Source: Azospirillum sp. TSH64 | Lineage (GTDB): Bacteria; Pseudomonadota; Alphaproteobacteria; Azospirillales; Azospirillaceae | Direction of reading: 5' to 3' | NCBI RefSeq assembly: GCF_003116035.1 | Contig: NZ_LGQW01000015.1 | Location: forward strand, 3,182-67,181 | DNA length: 64,000 nucleotides | Shown here: piece by piece, positions 41,476 to 49,605 of the stretch | Position numbering within the stretch: the first letter of the stretch is position 1 | How the letters are laid out: each line of letters begins with the position of its first letter | Position numbers and translations under genes: made by a program | The notes under the pieces: model-generated | Told to the model about the DNA's origin: nothing | Seen by the model: the letters and a program-made list of their open reading frames with translations, nothing else | The model's database searches: none

Positions 41476-43092
41476 TCAACGCTGGTTGAAGCGTGGCGCC
41501 ATCGCCACGAAGGCGGCGACCCGCCGCAGCCGGCCATCGTCGGTCTTGGCGCCCGCCGTCGTGCCGGGCGTCAGAATCGCGTCGGCCGCCAGCCCCATGC
41601 CGGACAGGATGGCGGCGGTGGTCGCCCGCTCCGGCTCGCCGCCATGCAGGATCTCCTGCCAGCGGTCCACCGCCGCCGCGGCCGACAGCGGGGCCGGGAA
41701 ACGGGCAGCGAGGTCGATGGCCCCGGTCTCCCAGCGGTTCTCCGCCAGCCCGAGCAGCAGCGACCAGCGCCGGCGCATGGCGGCGGCTCCCAGCCATGCC
41801 TCCATCCGGTCGGGATGGCCGACCGGGGCGGGCCAGCCGAACAGCCGCTGGCCGCTGCCGTCCAGCTCGCCCAGCAGGGCGTTGGTGGGGACGAGATCGA
41901 TGCCGGCGCCGCGGGCGAAGGACGCCACCAGCTCCAGCGGGCGCTTCACCTTGGCATCGCGGATCCGGGCGAAGTCGGGGGACAGCGCGATGGCGCGGAC
42001 GACGCGGGCGATCTGGTCCGGCTTGCTGCGGCTCTCCGTCCACACCCGCGCCGCCAGGGCGACCAGCCCGGCCGGCGGATCGTCGGCGACCAGCCGGCGG
42101 CACAGCGCGGTGCAGAGGTTGCGCGCTGTCGCCGGATGGTCGGCGACGAGGTCGAGCACGCGGCGCCCGTCGTCCATCGGCGACTGGAAGGGGTCGAACT
42201 CCCGCCCCAGCACCCGCTTCTGGTAACTGTCGTGCCAGCCCTCGACATAGGTGAAGCGGCCGGTCACCGGCAGCCTGGCATCGCCGCCCAGCCCGGCGCC
42301 GTCCTCCAGCGTCCAGCCGGTGAAGGCGCGGGCGGCCTCGTAGACATCCTGGTCGATGTAGCCGTCGGGGGCGCCGCGCAGCGCCCCCGGCACGTCGCGC
42401 CAGCGGTTGTAGAGCGCGTTCAGATAGGCGTCGCGCCCCAGCCCGTGCAGCTCGAACAGTTCGCGGGCGTAGTTCTCGTTGGCGGCGCCGGCACGGGACG
42501 AGCGGTTGTTCAGATAGACCTGCATGGCGCTGCTGGTCGCCACCGCCTCCAGGAAGGCGCGGAAATTGCCCAGCGCATGGCGGCGGATCACGTCGCGGTC
42601 ATAGACGGGGAGGGCGGCGGCCACCGCCGGCTCGCCCGCCGCGTTGACGTTGAAATGGTTGTGCCAGAAATCGACCAGCACCTCGCGCAGCTGCCAGCGG
42701 CTGTGGACGGCGCGGATCAGGGTGGCGGCTGCGGTCTCCAGCCGCGGCCTCTGCCGCTCCGGACCGGCGACCGCCGGACGGTTGGCGGCCAGCGGCCACA
42801 GCGCCTCGATGGGTTGGCTCAGGCAGGCCAGCGGCCGGTCCTCGTCCACCGCTTCCCAGCCGTCCCCGGCGGGATAGCGGATGCGCAGCCTGGCAGCTGC
42901 GAGATGGCGCTCGACCTCGGGGTCGTCATGACCATCGGAGGAAAGATCGGGAGACAGCTGCCGGTCGAGCCAGCGGGCCAGCCAGTCGGGCCGGCCGGTA
43001 TCGATATCACCGGCGCCGATTTCCGCGGTTCGTGGACCGAAGGCAAGCCGGCCGAAAACGACGGCAGGGGGAATCGTCATGGTGCCGCCCAT
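41476..43092 (-). CDS. DUF1800 family protein
   Basis: The 538-residue protein has the DUF1800 signature: QLREVLVDFWHNHFNVNAAG (about 165-185), NENYARELFELHGLG (about 230), ARAFTGWTLEDGAG, RVLGREFDPFQSP and RNLCTALCRRLVADDP. The family usually occurs with DUF1501 and is thought to be periplasmic; I see no clear signal peptide here. The ATG at 43092 has GGAGG 10 bases upstream; an internal ATG at 43080 is possible. A gap of 14 bases to DUF1501 supports one operon. Confidence 0.88.
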   Translation of the reverse strand: MGGTMTIPPAVVFGRLAFGPRTAEIGAGDIDTGRPDWLARWLDRQLSPDLSSDGHDDPEVERHLAAARLRIRYPAGDGWEAVDEDRPLACLSQPIEALWPLAANRPAVAGPERQRPRLETAAATLIRAVHSRWQLREVLVDFWHNHFNVNAAGEPAVAAALPVYDRDVIRRHALGNFRAFLEAVATSSAMQVYLNNRSSRAGAANENYARELFELHGLGRDAYLNALYNRWRDVPGALRGAPDGYIDQDVYEAARAFTGWTLEDGAGLGGDARLPVTGRFTYVEGWHDSYQKRVLGREFDPFQSPMDDGRRVLDLVADHPATARNLCTALCRRLVADDPPAGLVALAARVWTESRSKPDQIARVVRAIALSPDFARIRDAKVKRPLELVASFARGAGIDLVPTNALLGELDGSGQRLFGWPAPVGHPDRMEAWLGAAAMRRRWSLLLGLAENRWETGAIDLAARFPAPLSAAAAVDRWQEILHGGEPERATTAAILSGMGLAADAILTPGTTAGAKTDDGRLRRVAAFVAMAPRFNQR

Positions 43093-43191
43093 GGTGGATG
43101 AACCTCCGACGACCAAGCCCCCTGCCCGATGATGACAGACCCCCAGTTCCCCGGACAGCGACAAAAAAGCGGCGGCAGGGGGGAGACGGCG

Positions 43192-44310
43192 TCAGCCCAT
43201 CATTCCCCGCCACACCGCGTGGAACTGCTGGATGCGCTCCTCGTTCAGGCCGAGCATCGCCGGGCGGTCCGTCTGGCGGCACCCCCGGAAGGCCAGCTCC
43301 GACGCCTCTTGGTCCTCGCGCAGCAGGGCGACGTTGAGGTCGCGGGCACCCTCCTCGATCAGGCGGCGGGCGGCGGGACCGCCCCTGCCGGCATCGCCGT
43401 CCGGATCGGCCAGGAACAGGCGGAGGCTCAGCGCGCAGCGGTCGGGCCCCCGCGGATCGTAGGTCTGGACGCTCATCACAGCACCGCGGGTGAAGCCGAT
43501 CTCCAGGTTGGGGAAGATGTGCAGGTGGTCGTACTCGCGCAAAACCGGGCTGGGGCGGAAGCCCAGCCGGTCCGACACGCCGTCCCACCAGCGGGCACTC
43601 CTGTCCGACACCGACGTGACGCCGCGGGAATGGGCGCCGTCATAGTCGCAGCGCCAGTCGCCCTTCACCAGCTTGCGGAAGGTGGTCGGGTGGGTGAGGT
43701 CGGCGTGATAGACCTCCAGCACGCTTTCCACCCCCATCTTCCAGTTGGCGGCCCACTCCATCGATTGCTCGTCGAAGGAGCGGACGAAGATCTCCGAGGC
43801 ATGGCGCAGCACGTCGGCAGTGACGCCCAGCCAGTCGTCGAGATCCGGCCCCTCCGCCGCCACCCGCAGGAAGACGAAGCGCCCGCACACCCCCACCGCC
43901 ACCGGGGTCAGGGAGCGGCCGCAGCGGCCCTCCCGGTCGAGACCGAAATTCGCCTCGTTGCCGGGGATGCCATAGGGCACGCCGTCGCGGTCGAAGGTCC
44001 AGCCATGATAGCCGCAGCGCAGCATGCCGTTGCCGCGCTGCGCCCGGTGGATCAGGGCGAAGCGGTGGGTGCAGACATTGCGGAAGCCCCGCAGTTCCCC
44101 CTCGAAATTCTGCACCAGCACATCCAGCCCGCCGATGCGCCGGGTCAGATAGTCGTTGGGCCGGGCGAGGTCGTCGGTGAAGCCGGCGAAAACCCAGGAC
44201 CGGCGGAAGACCCGCTCCTCCTCCGCCCGGAAGATCTCCGGGTCGTGGTAGGCGGCGGGGGCGATGCCGGGAACGGCCTTGGCGGCGAAGAAGGGGAGGG
44301 GGCTTTCCAT
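43192..44310 (-). CDS. Complete Rieske non-heme iron oxygenase
   Basis: In the 372-residue protein the Rieske domain is near the N-terminus, with NVCTHRFALIHRAQRGNGML and RCGYHGWTFD giving CxH and CxxH. The catalytic domain contains ANWKMGVESVLEVYHADLTH, an ExxHxxxxH variant in which Glu replaces the usual bridging Asp, as in CntA/GbcA-type enzymes. HIFPNLEIGFTRGAVMS and a final ERIQQFHAVWRGMMG follow. The start at 44310 lacks a strong ribosome site. The nearby operon at 37086-38740 encodes a two-gene version of the same fold. The substrate is unknown; monooxygenation or N-demethylation are typical of the group. An electron-donor reductase gene is not nearby. Confidence 0.9.
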   Translation of the reverse strand: MESPLPFFAAKAVPGIAPAAYHDPEIFRAEEERVFRRSWVFAGFTDDLARPNDYLTRRIGGLDVLVQNFEGELRGFRNVCTHRFALIHRAQRGNGMLRCGYHGWTFDRDGVPYGIPGNEANFGLDREGRCGRSLTPVAVGVCGRFVFLRVAAEGPDLDDWLGVTADVLRHASEIFVRSFDEQSMEWAANWKMGVESVLEVYHADLTHPTTFRKLVKGDWRCDYDGAHSRGVTSVSDRSARWWDGVSDRLGFRPSPVLREYDHLHIFPNLEIGFTRGAVMSVQTYDPRGPDRCALSLRLFLADPDGDAGRGGPAARRLIEEGARDLNVALLREDQEASELAFRGCRQTDRPAMLGLNEERIQQFHAVWRGMMG

Positions 44311-44380
44311 GATGCAGGAAGGGTAGCCTGCGCCCCGCCGGCCGGTCCAGGGCACAGCGGGTCGCAGGCACTCTCTCCCC

Positions 44381-45538
44381 TCACGGCCGGAACAGCGTCG
44401 CCTCGATCCCGCGCAGCCCCGTGGCGTCGCAGATGTAATAGGCGACCATGGCACGGCCGTCCGGCAGCACCGCCGCCCAGGGATATCCCAGATCCGGTGC
44501 CGGCCCGTCGTCGCGCAGCACCAACTCCGTCCCCTCGTCCGGCTGCTGGCGGCGCGGGTCGTAGAGGCGGGCGCGGACTCCATAGGGCGCATGGCGGTAG
44601 CCGCCGGCGAGCAGCAGCCGGCCATCCGGCAGCGGGCAGGCGTCATAGGGATGGCCGACCACCGCATGGCGCCGCCAGGGCTCCCAGCTGTGGCCCATGT
44701 CGGTGGAGCGCGAGGTCGCCAGATGGTCGTCCAGCCCGGTGGTGCGGTGGAAGGCGTGCAGCACGCCGTCGGCGTCCAGATGCAGCGCCGTCTCGCAGAA
44801 GCCGGCCCTGGCCTCGGGATCGATGGCGATGACCGCCCGGTGCCCCCAGCTTTCCCCCCGGTCGGTGGAGGCGAAGAGATGGCTGGCATAGGTGCCGGTG
44901 GAGGGGTGGTGGGTGTAGCCGGTCTGCAGGATCGTGCCGTCCGGCGCCTCCACCGCCCGGCCGCGCACCGCCCCGCCATGGAAGGGCCGCCGGCCCGGCA
45001 CGATGTCGGGATGGCCGGGCAGCGGGGGCAGGTCGCGGTGCGCGGTCCAGCTCCGCCCGCCATCGTCGCTGTGCCGGCTGTAGCCGCCCCAGAAGATGTA
45101 GAGGTCGCCGGTCTTCTGCGGGTTGCCGGTCAGCCCGATCCCCAGCGCGCGCAGCGCGTCCCCCTGGGACGACGGCACCGGATACCAGCGGAATCCGGTC
45201 AGCAGGATGCGGCCGTCGCGAAGAATGAGCAGGCTGGCGTCCTGGTCGGCCGCCTGCGGATCGGCGGGCAGGGCCGTTTCCTCTCCCAGCGGCTCCGCAT
45301 CGGGGCCGAGCCGCAGCAGGACGGTATGGGAGCGGGAATCGAGATGGTCGACATGGTTGAACCCGGTCTCTCCCGCCCGGTATTCTGCCCCGCGCAGCCA
45401 GCGATGGTCGCGGGCCCGCCGGAAGGCCAGCAGCATCGTTCCCTCCTGTCCCGGCACGGTCGGGGCCAGCGACGGGAAGGACGCATAGAAACGCGGGTCG
45501 CGGTACAGCACGCGATGCTCGACACCGGTCATGGCCAT
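44381..45538 (-). CDS. BNR/Asp-box protein, exo-alpha-sialidase-like
   Basis: This 385-residue six-bladed beta-propeller candidate has three clear Asp-boxes: SDDGGRSW (about 160), STDRGESW (about 235) and STDMGHSW (about 285). The N-terminal VLYRDPRFYASFPSLAPT and AFRRARDHRW contain an arginine pair as seen at the active site of sialidase-fold enzymes. No signal peptide is present, so it is probably cytoplasmic. Asp-boxes mark a fold rather than a reaction, so sialidase activity is only possible. It is followed 70 bases later on the same strand by the oxygenase, so the two may be co-transcribed. Confidence 0.78.
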   Translation of the reverse strand: MAMTGVEHRVLYRDPRFYASFPSLAPTVPGQEGTMLLAFRRARDHRWLRGAEYRAGETGFNHVDHLDSRSHTVLLRLGPDAEPLGEETALPADPQAADQDASLLILRDGRILLTGFRWYPVPSSQGDALRALGIGLTGNPQKTGDLYIFWGGYSRHSDDGGRSWTAHRDLPPLPGHPDIVPGRRPFHGGAVRGRAVEAPDGTILQTGYTHHPSTGTYASHLFASTDRGESWGHRAVIAIDPEARAGFCETALHLDADGVLHAFHRTTGLDDHLATSRSTDMGHSWEPWRRHAVVGHPYDACPLPDGRLLLAGGYRHAPYGVRARLYDPRRQQPDEGTELVLRDDGPAPDLGYPWAAVLPDGRAMVAYYICDATGLRGIEATLFRP

Positions 45539-45827
45539 CGGATTCCCTGCCTTCTTCAGTCCTCACAAGACCGCAAGGCTTATAACCCGTAACGCCGCGC
45601 CTCGGCAGCAGAGCGGCAAGGCGAAGGCCGACGGTTCCGGCCCGACGGCCCGCAGGGGCTGGAGGCGGCGGGAGTTTCGGCGGACGGGCTGGCCCCTTCG
45701 TGAACCGGCTCTCCGCGGCGGCCTGAAGCCCCATCCCGGTCCTTCCCCATGAGGGGGACTGGACGCCGGTGGGCGGGGGCTGATAGGCGATAGGGCCAAC
45801 CGCACCTGACACAGAACAGCCCAGCCT
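45539..45827. other. Divergent intergenic region, no gene supported
   Basis: About 290 bases separate divergent starts. The sequence is GC-rich, with a purine-rich stretch near 45640-45680 and a gggggctg-type run near 45770. I see no reading frame with a family match. It should contain the promoters for the propeller gene and for the Nudix gene. Confidence 0.4.
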
Positions 45828-46442
45828 ATGCCCGGACACCGCCCCTACCGCCTGCACCGACCCTGGACCGTGCTGGGCAGCCGCGAGCTGCTGGACGCCG
45901 ATCCGTTCCTGAAGGTCCGGGTCGAGACGGTGGAGCTGCCGGACGGGCGGCGGATCGACGATTACTACCAGTTCGACCAGCCCTCCTTCGCCTGCATCTT
46001 CGCCGAGACGGCGGACGGGCGGATCGTCACCTACCGCCAATACCGCCACGGCCCGCGCAAGGTCGGGCTGGTGTTTCCAGGCGGGCATCTGTCGCCCGGC
46101 GAGGATCCGCTGGCCGCCGCCAGGCGCGAACTGATGGAGGAGACGGGGATGGAAGCGGAGGCCTGGACCGACCTCGGCGCCTATATCGTCAACGCCAACC
46201 AGGGCGGGGCCTGGTCGCACATGTTCCATGCCACCGGCTGCCGCCGGGTCGCCGATCCGGTCTCCGACGATCTGGAGGACACCGAGATCCTGTTCCTGAC
46301 GCGGACGGAGCTGCAGGAGGCCATCGGCCGCGGCGAGATGCATCTGCTGACCCAGATCGCCCTGGTCAGCATGGTCTGGCAGGCCGAGATCGCCCGGGCG
46401 GTCTCCCGTCCCCAGTCACCGGACACAAGCAGCCAAGGATAA
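45828..46442 (+). CDS. Nudix hydrolase
   Basis: The 204-residue protein has the Nudix box in GGHLSPGEDPLAAARRELME followed by ETG, matching Gx5Ex7REUxEExGU, at about residues 85-107. The N-terminal PWTVLGSRELLDADPFLKVR and FDQPSFACIFAE resemble ADP-ribose/NDP-sugar pyrophosphatases. The family hydrolyses nucleoside diphosphates linked to another group. The substrate is unknown; an NDP-sugar is plausible here. The next gene starts seven bases after its stop. Confidence 0.88.
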   Translation: MPGHRPYRLHRPWTVLGSRELLDADPFLKVRVETVELPDGRRIDDYYQFDQPSFACIFAETADGRIVTYRQYRHGPRKVGLVFPGGHLSPGEDPLAAARRELMEETGMEAEAWTDLGAYIVNANQGGAWSHMFHATGCRRVADPVSDDLEDTEILFLTRTELQEAIGRGEMHLLTQIALVSMVWQAEIARAVSRPQSPDTSSQG

Positions 46443-46448
46443 AGCCGG

Positions 46449-46742
46449 ATGATCCGCTCTCCCCATATGCCCCTGATGGCCGCCCTGCTCCTGGCCGCCG
46501 CCCTCCCGACCGCCTCGCCCGCCGCCGCCGAGCCGATGAAGGGCCGCTACGAGCTGCGCTGCCAGGACCCGCAGACCCGGCAATGGACGGTCGCCGGCCA
46601 GGTCACCGACCCGGAGATCGCAGAACAGCCGGCAGCCGGCGGGAAAGCCGGCGGACGCGTGGTGCGCGGCACCGGGGCGGACGGCAAGCCGGTGGCGCTG
46701 CCGATGCCGTCGGACCGCACCTGCATGCTCAGCGCCCGCTGA
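46449..46742 (+). CDS. Small exported protein, function unknown
   Basis: This 97-residue protein begins with a signal peptide (MPLMAALLLAAALP, then an Ala-rich cleavage region near ASPAAAEP). The mature part is short and polar with two cysteines (RYELRCQDPQTRQWT and DRTCMLSAR) that could form a disulfide. It starts seven bases after the Nudix gene, so it is probably co-transcribed. I do not recognise its family. Confidence 0.65.
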   Translation: MIRSPHMPLMAALLLAAALPTASPAAAEPMKGRYELRCQDPQTRQWTVAGQVTDPEIAEQPAAGGKAGGRVVRGTGADGKPVALPMPSDRTCMLSAR

Positions 46743-46878
46743 CCGTCAAACTGTAACATCCCCGCGGTAGCTTCCCGACGCTCGCCAAGAACAAGGCTGC
46801 GCCGAACGGGCTCCCATGGCCCGGCGGCGCGCCGCATGCCAGCCGCTTGCCCTGATGAGGGTTCGGGAGACATCCGCC

Positions 46879-48807
46879 ATGACCGATCTGTCCGTCCATC
46901 TGCCTGAAACGTCGCGCCGTTCGGTGCTCCGCGCCCTCGCCGGGCTGCCGCTGCTGCCGGTCGCCGGCATCGGCGCCGGCGAGCTGCTGTTCGCCTCGGG
47001 CGCCGAGGCCGCCGCCGCCAAGGGTGCGCCGGTCGCCGTCGAGTTCGTCGGCATGGCCGCCCCCACCGCCGCCGCGGCGCAGGCGAAGACCACGGTCGAA
47101 TCCAGCATGGTCGTGACCTGGGCCGACGGTTCCAAGCAGAGCTTCGCGCTCGGCTACCAGCCGCTGTTCATCACCGGCGATCACGTTCCGGACGGCAAGG
47201 GCGGCACCATCCTGGCCGGCGGCTACGTCGACATCGCCGGCAAGCCGATCCTGGACGCCTCGCTGGCGACCCCGTCGCAGTTCTTCTCCGACTGCCCGGA
47301 CGGCTGCAACCTGCTGGCCCCGATCCCCGGCGCCAAGGTGGCCGGCGTCACCGGCAACACGCTGTTCGCCGTCGTCCAGTTCGAATACACCACCCGCGAT
47401 TCCAAGGACGCCTCGATGTACGGCAAGCTGCCGTCGCCGATCGCCGTCCTGACGCTGGACCAGAACAAGGAGACGGGCGCGCTCAAGCTGGTGCAGTACC
47501 ACAATGTCGACACCAGCGGCGTGCACGGCCTGTGGATCACCTGCGGCGCCAGCCTGTCGCCCTGGAACACCCACCTGTCGAGCGAGGAGTACGAGCCGGA
47601 CGCGGCCGCGCTCGACGACCAGTTCCGCGCCTACAGCAAGAACCTGTTCGGCGACGAGACCAAGGCCAACCCGTACCATTACGGCCACCTGCCGGAAGTG
47701 ACGGTGAACCTGGACGGCACCGGCAGCATCAAGAAGCACTATTGCCTCGGCCGCATCTCGCACGAGCTGGTGCAGGTGATGCCGGACGAGCGCACCGTGC
47801 TGATGGGCGACGACGCCACCAACGGCGGCCTGTTCATGTTCATCGCCGACAAGGCCAAGGACCTCTCCGCCGGCACCCTCTATGCCGCGAAGATGGAGCA
47901 GGAGGCCGGCAAGGATCTCGACAAGGGCGGCGCCTTCGGCCTGAAGTGGGTCAAGCTGGGCCATGCCACCAGCGCCGAGATCGAAAAGCTGGCCGACAGC
48001 CTGAAGGCCGCCGACATCGTCGAGGTGAAGAAGGAGGATCCAAAGGACCCGTCCTTCACCCTCATCCCCTTCAGCGGCAAGACCCAATGGGTCAAGTTCA
48101 AGCCGGGCATGGAGAAGGCCGCCGCCTTCCTGGAGACCCACCGCTACGCCCCCACCGTCGGCGCCACGCTGGCGCTCACCAAGCTGGAGGGCGTCACCGT
48201 CAACGCCAAGGACAAGACCGCCTACATGGCGGTGTCCTACATGTACAAGTCGATGAGCGACGGCAAGAGCGGCATCAAGGTCGACGCCATCAACGCCGGC
48301 GCCGTCTATCAGCTGCCGATGAAGGCCGGCCAGACCGACATGGCCGGTGCGGCCATCGACAGCGAGTGGGTGCCGGTGCATTTCAGCGCCGTCCCGGCCC
48401 TGGTTGGCCGTGACCTCGCCACCCCGGACGCCATCGGCAACACCGCCGACGCCGACCGCATCGCCAACCCCGACAACCTGAAATTCTCCGAGAAGCTGCG
48501 CACGCTGCTGATCGGCGAGGACAGCGGCGCCCACGTCAACAACTTCCTGTGGGCCTACAACGTCGACACCAAGCAGCTGTCCCGCCTGCTGTCCTGCCCG
48601 GCGGGCGCGGAGTCGACCGGCCTGCAGGCGGTCGACGACGTCAACGGCTTCTCCTACATCATGAGCAACTTCCAGCACCCCGGCGACTGGGAGAAGGGCC
48701 TGCACGACAAGGTCAAGGACAGCGTCGCCGGCCTGATCGACGATGCCTACCGCAACCGCCGCAGCGGCGGCGTCGGCTACATCCACGGGCTGCCGCAGGC
48801 GGTCTGA
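46879..48807 (+). CDS. phoX: PhoX-family (DUF839) phosphatase, Tat-exported
   Basis: The 642-residue protein begins with a twin-arginine motif (TSRRSVLRALAGLPLLP), then an Ala-rich cleavage site. The DUF839 body contains GYQPLFITGDHVPDG, LITCG-type WITCGASLSPWNTHLSSEEY (the family's CGG.TPWGT.LS.EE region), LGRISHELVQVMPDERT, and NPDNLKFSEKLRTLLIGEDS. PhoX enzymes are calcium/iron-dependent alkaline phosphatases, usually periplasmic and induced by phosphate starvation. The ATG at 46879 has GGGAGA 10-15 bases upstream. No obvious Pho box was found in the 136 bases before it. It ends in a strong terminator. Confidence 0.88.
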   Translation: MTDLSVHLPETSRRSVLRALAGLPLLPVAGIGAGELLFASGAEAAAAKGAPVAVEFVGMAAPTAAAAQAKTTVESSMVVTWADGSKQSFALGYQPLFITGDHVPDGKGGTILAGGYVDIAGKPILDASLATPSQFFSDCPDGCNLLAPIPGAKVAGVTGNTLFAVVQFEYTTRDSKDASMYGKLPSPIAVLTLDQNKETGALKLVQYHNVDTSGVHGLWITCGASLSPWNTHLSSEEYEPDAAALDDQFRAYSKNLFGDETKANPYHYGHLPEVTVNLDGTGSIKKHYCLGRISHELVQVMPDERTVLMGDDATNGGLFMFIADKAKDLSAGTLYAAKMEQEAGKDLDKGGAFGLKWVKLGHATSAEIEKLADSLKAADIVEVKKEDPKDPSFTLIPFSGKTQWVKFKPGMEKAAAFLETHRYAPTVGATLALTKLEGVTVNAKDKTAYMAVSYMYKSMSDGKSGIKVDAINAGAVYQLPMKAGQTDMAGAAIDSEWVPVHFSAVPALVGRDLATPDAIGNTADADRIANPDNLKFSEKLRTLLIGEDSGAHVNNFLWAYNVDTKQLSRLLSCPAGAESTGLQAVDDVNGFSYIMSNFQHPGDWEKGLHDKVKDSVAGLIDDAYRNRRSGGVGYIHGLPQAV

Positions 48808-48856
48808 GAAACACAGCCGGGCAGGGTCTCTGCGGGGGCTGGAAGGGCAGGGAAGA

Positions 48857-48885
48857 ACGCGGCCGGGCAACCGGCCGCGTTTTTT
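48857..48885 (+). terminator. Strong intrinsic terminator after phoX
   Basis: Arms acgcggccgg (48857-48866) and ccggccgcgt (48871-48880) pair perfectly around a gcaa tetraloop and are followed by a T run. It lies about 50 bases past the phosphatase stop and is the clearest Rho-independent terminator in the window. Confidence 0.93.
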
Positions 48886-49084
48886 CATGCCTGCATCGTT
48901 CATGGCCGCATCGAAAGAAGTAACACTACCGCCAAATCGCGCAGCTGCGTTTTTCTTGGAAGAGGTAATCACCAATCGACCTAGGACCAATCGGTGATCT
49001 TAACACCTCGTTAACTGGCGGAATGGCTCAATAAGCTCATCAGAACGGGCAAGAGCCTCCACCTCGAATACAGGGATCGCCACC

Positions 49085-49309
49085 ATGTCCAAGATCGAAT
49101 GCGCCGCCGGCATCTTCGCTTCTGCTTCCCTGCACCTGGATGTGGTCGATGAGTTCATCGCGATCACCCAGTCGAAGCTGGACGGCAGCACCAGCGATTT
49201 CACCCGCGACAGCCTGGCCGACCTGCTCGCCGGCCTGACCGAGCAGCGCGAGACCTACCGCTCCGTTCTCGCCGCCGCCGACCCCATCGTCACCGCGCTC
49301 GCCGCCTGA
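49085..49309 (+). CDS. Small protein, tandem paralogue 1, function unknown
   Basis: This 74-residue helical protein has FASASLHLDVVDEFIAITQS, DFTRDSLADLLAGLTEQRET and a hydrophobic tail. It is a paralogue of the next gene: the HLDVxxEFIA and RDSLxDLLxxLTEQRxxY blocks are shared. It has no signal peptide, enzyme motif or known family to me. A ribosome-site-like sequence (cagggatcgcc) precedes the ATG. The two genes may have arisen by local duplication. Confidence 0.7.
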   Translation: MSKIECAAGIFASASLHLDVVDEFIAITQSKLDGSTSDFTRDSLADLLAGLTEQRETYRSVLAAADPIVTALAA

Positions 49310-49367
49310 TCCGGCCGCTCCGGCCCGCTCCCGCCGCCCCCTCTTCCTTCCGCGAAAGACCGCCATC

Positions 49368-49601
49368 ATGACCGCCCAGAACGCTGCTCCCACCGCCGCT
49401 CCCATCGCTCAGGACGTTCTCGCCTCAGCCACCCTGCACCTGGACGTGCTGGAGGAGTTCATCGCCGTCGTCCGCCGCCGGCTGGCCTCGACCACCGACA
49501 TTTTCGCCCGCGACAGCCTGACCGACCTGCTGCTGAACCTGACCGAACAGCGCGACGGCTATCAGGCCTTCCTGCCGCTCGCCGCCGCCGAACCGGTGTG
49601 A
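49368..49601 (+). CDS. Small protein, tandem paralogue 2, function unknown
   Basis: The 77-residue protein has a longer Ala/Pro-rich N-terminus and then ASATLHLDVLEEFIAVVRRR and DIFARDSLTDLLLNLTEQRD, clearly the same domain as the preceding gene. It ends 5 bases from the opposing methyltransferase-GT2 stop, so the two transcripts converge. Function is unknown; conserved helices and duplicated organisation suggest protein binding. Confidence 0.7.
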   Translation: MTAQNAAPTAAPIAQDVLASATLHLDVLEEFIAVVRRRLASTTDIFARDSLTDLLLNLTEQRDGYQAFLPLAAAEPV

Positions 49602-49605
49602 AGGC

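Noticed and set aside
46729..48990. A 753-codon minus-strand frame over the PhoX gene
   Set aside because: PhoX/DUF839 motifs, Tat signal and terminator are all on the plus strand.
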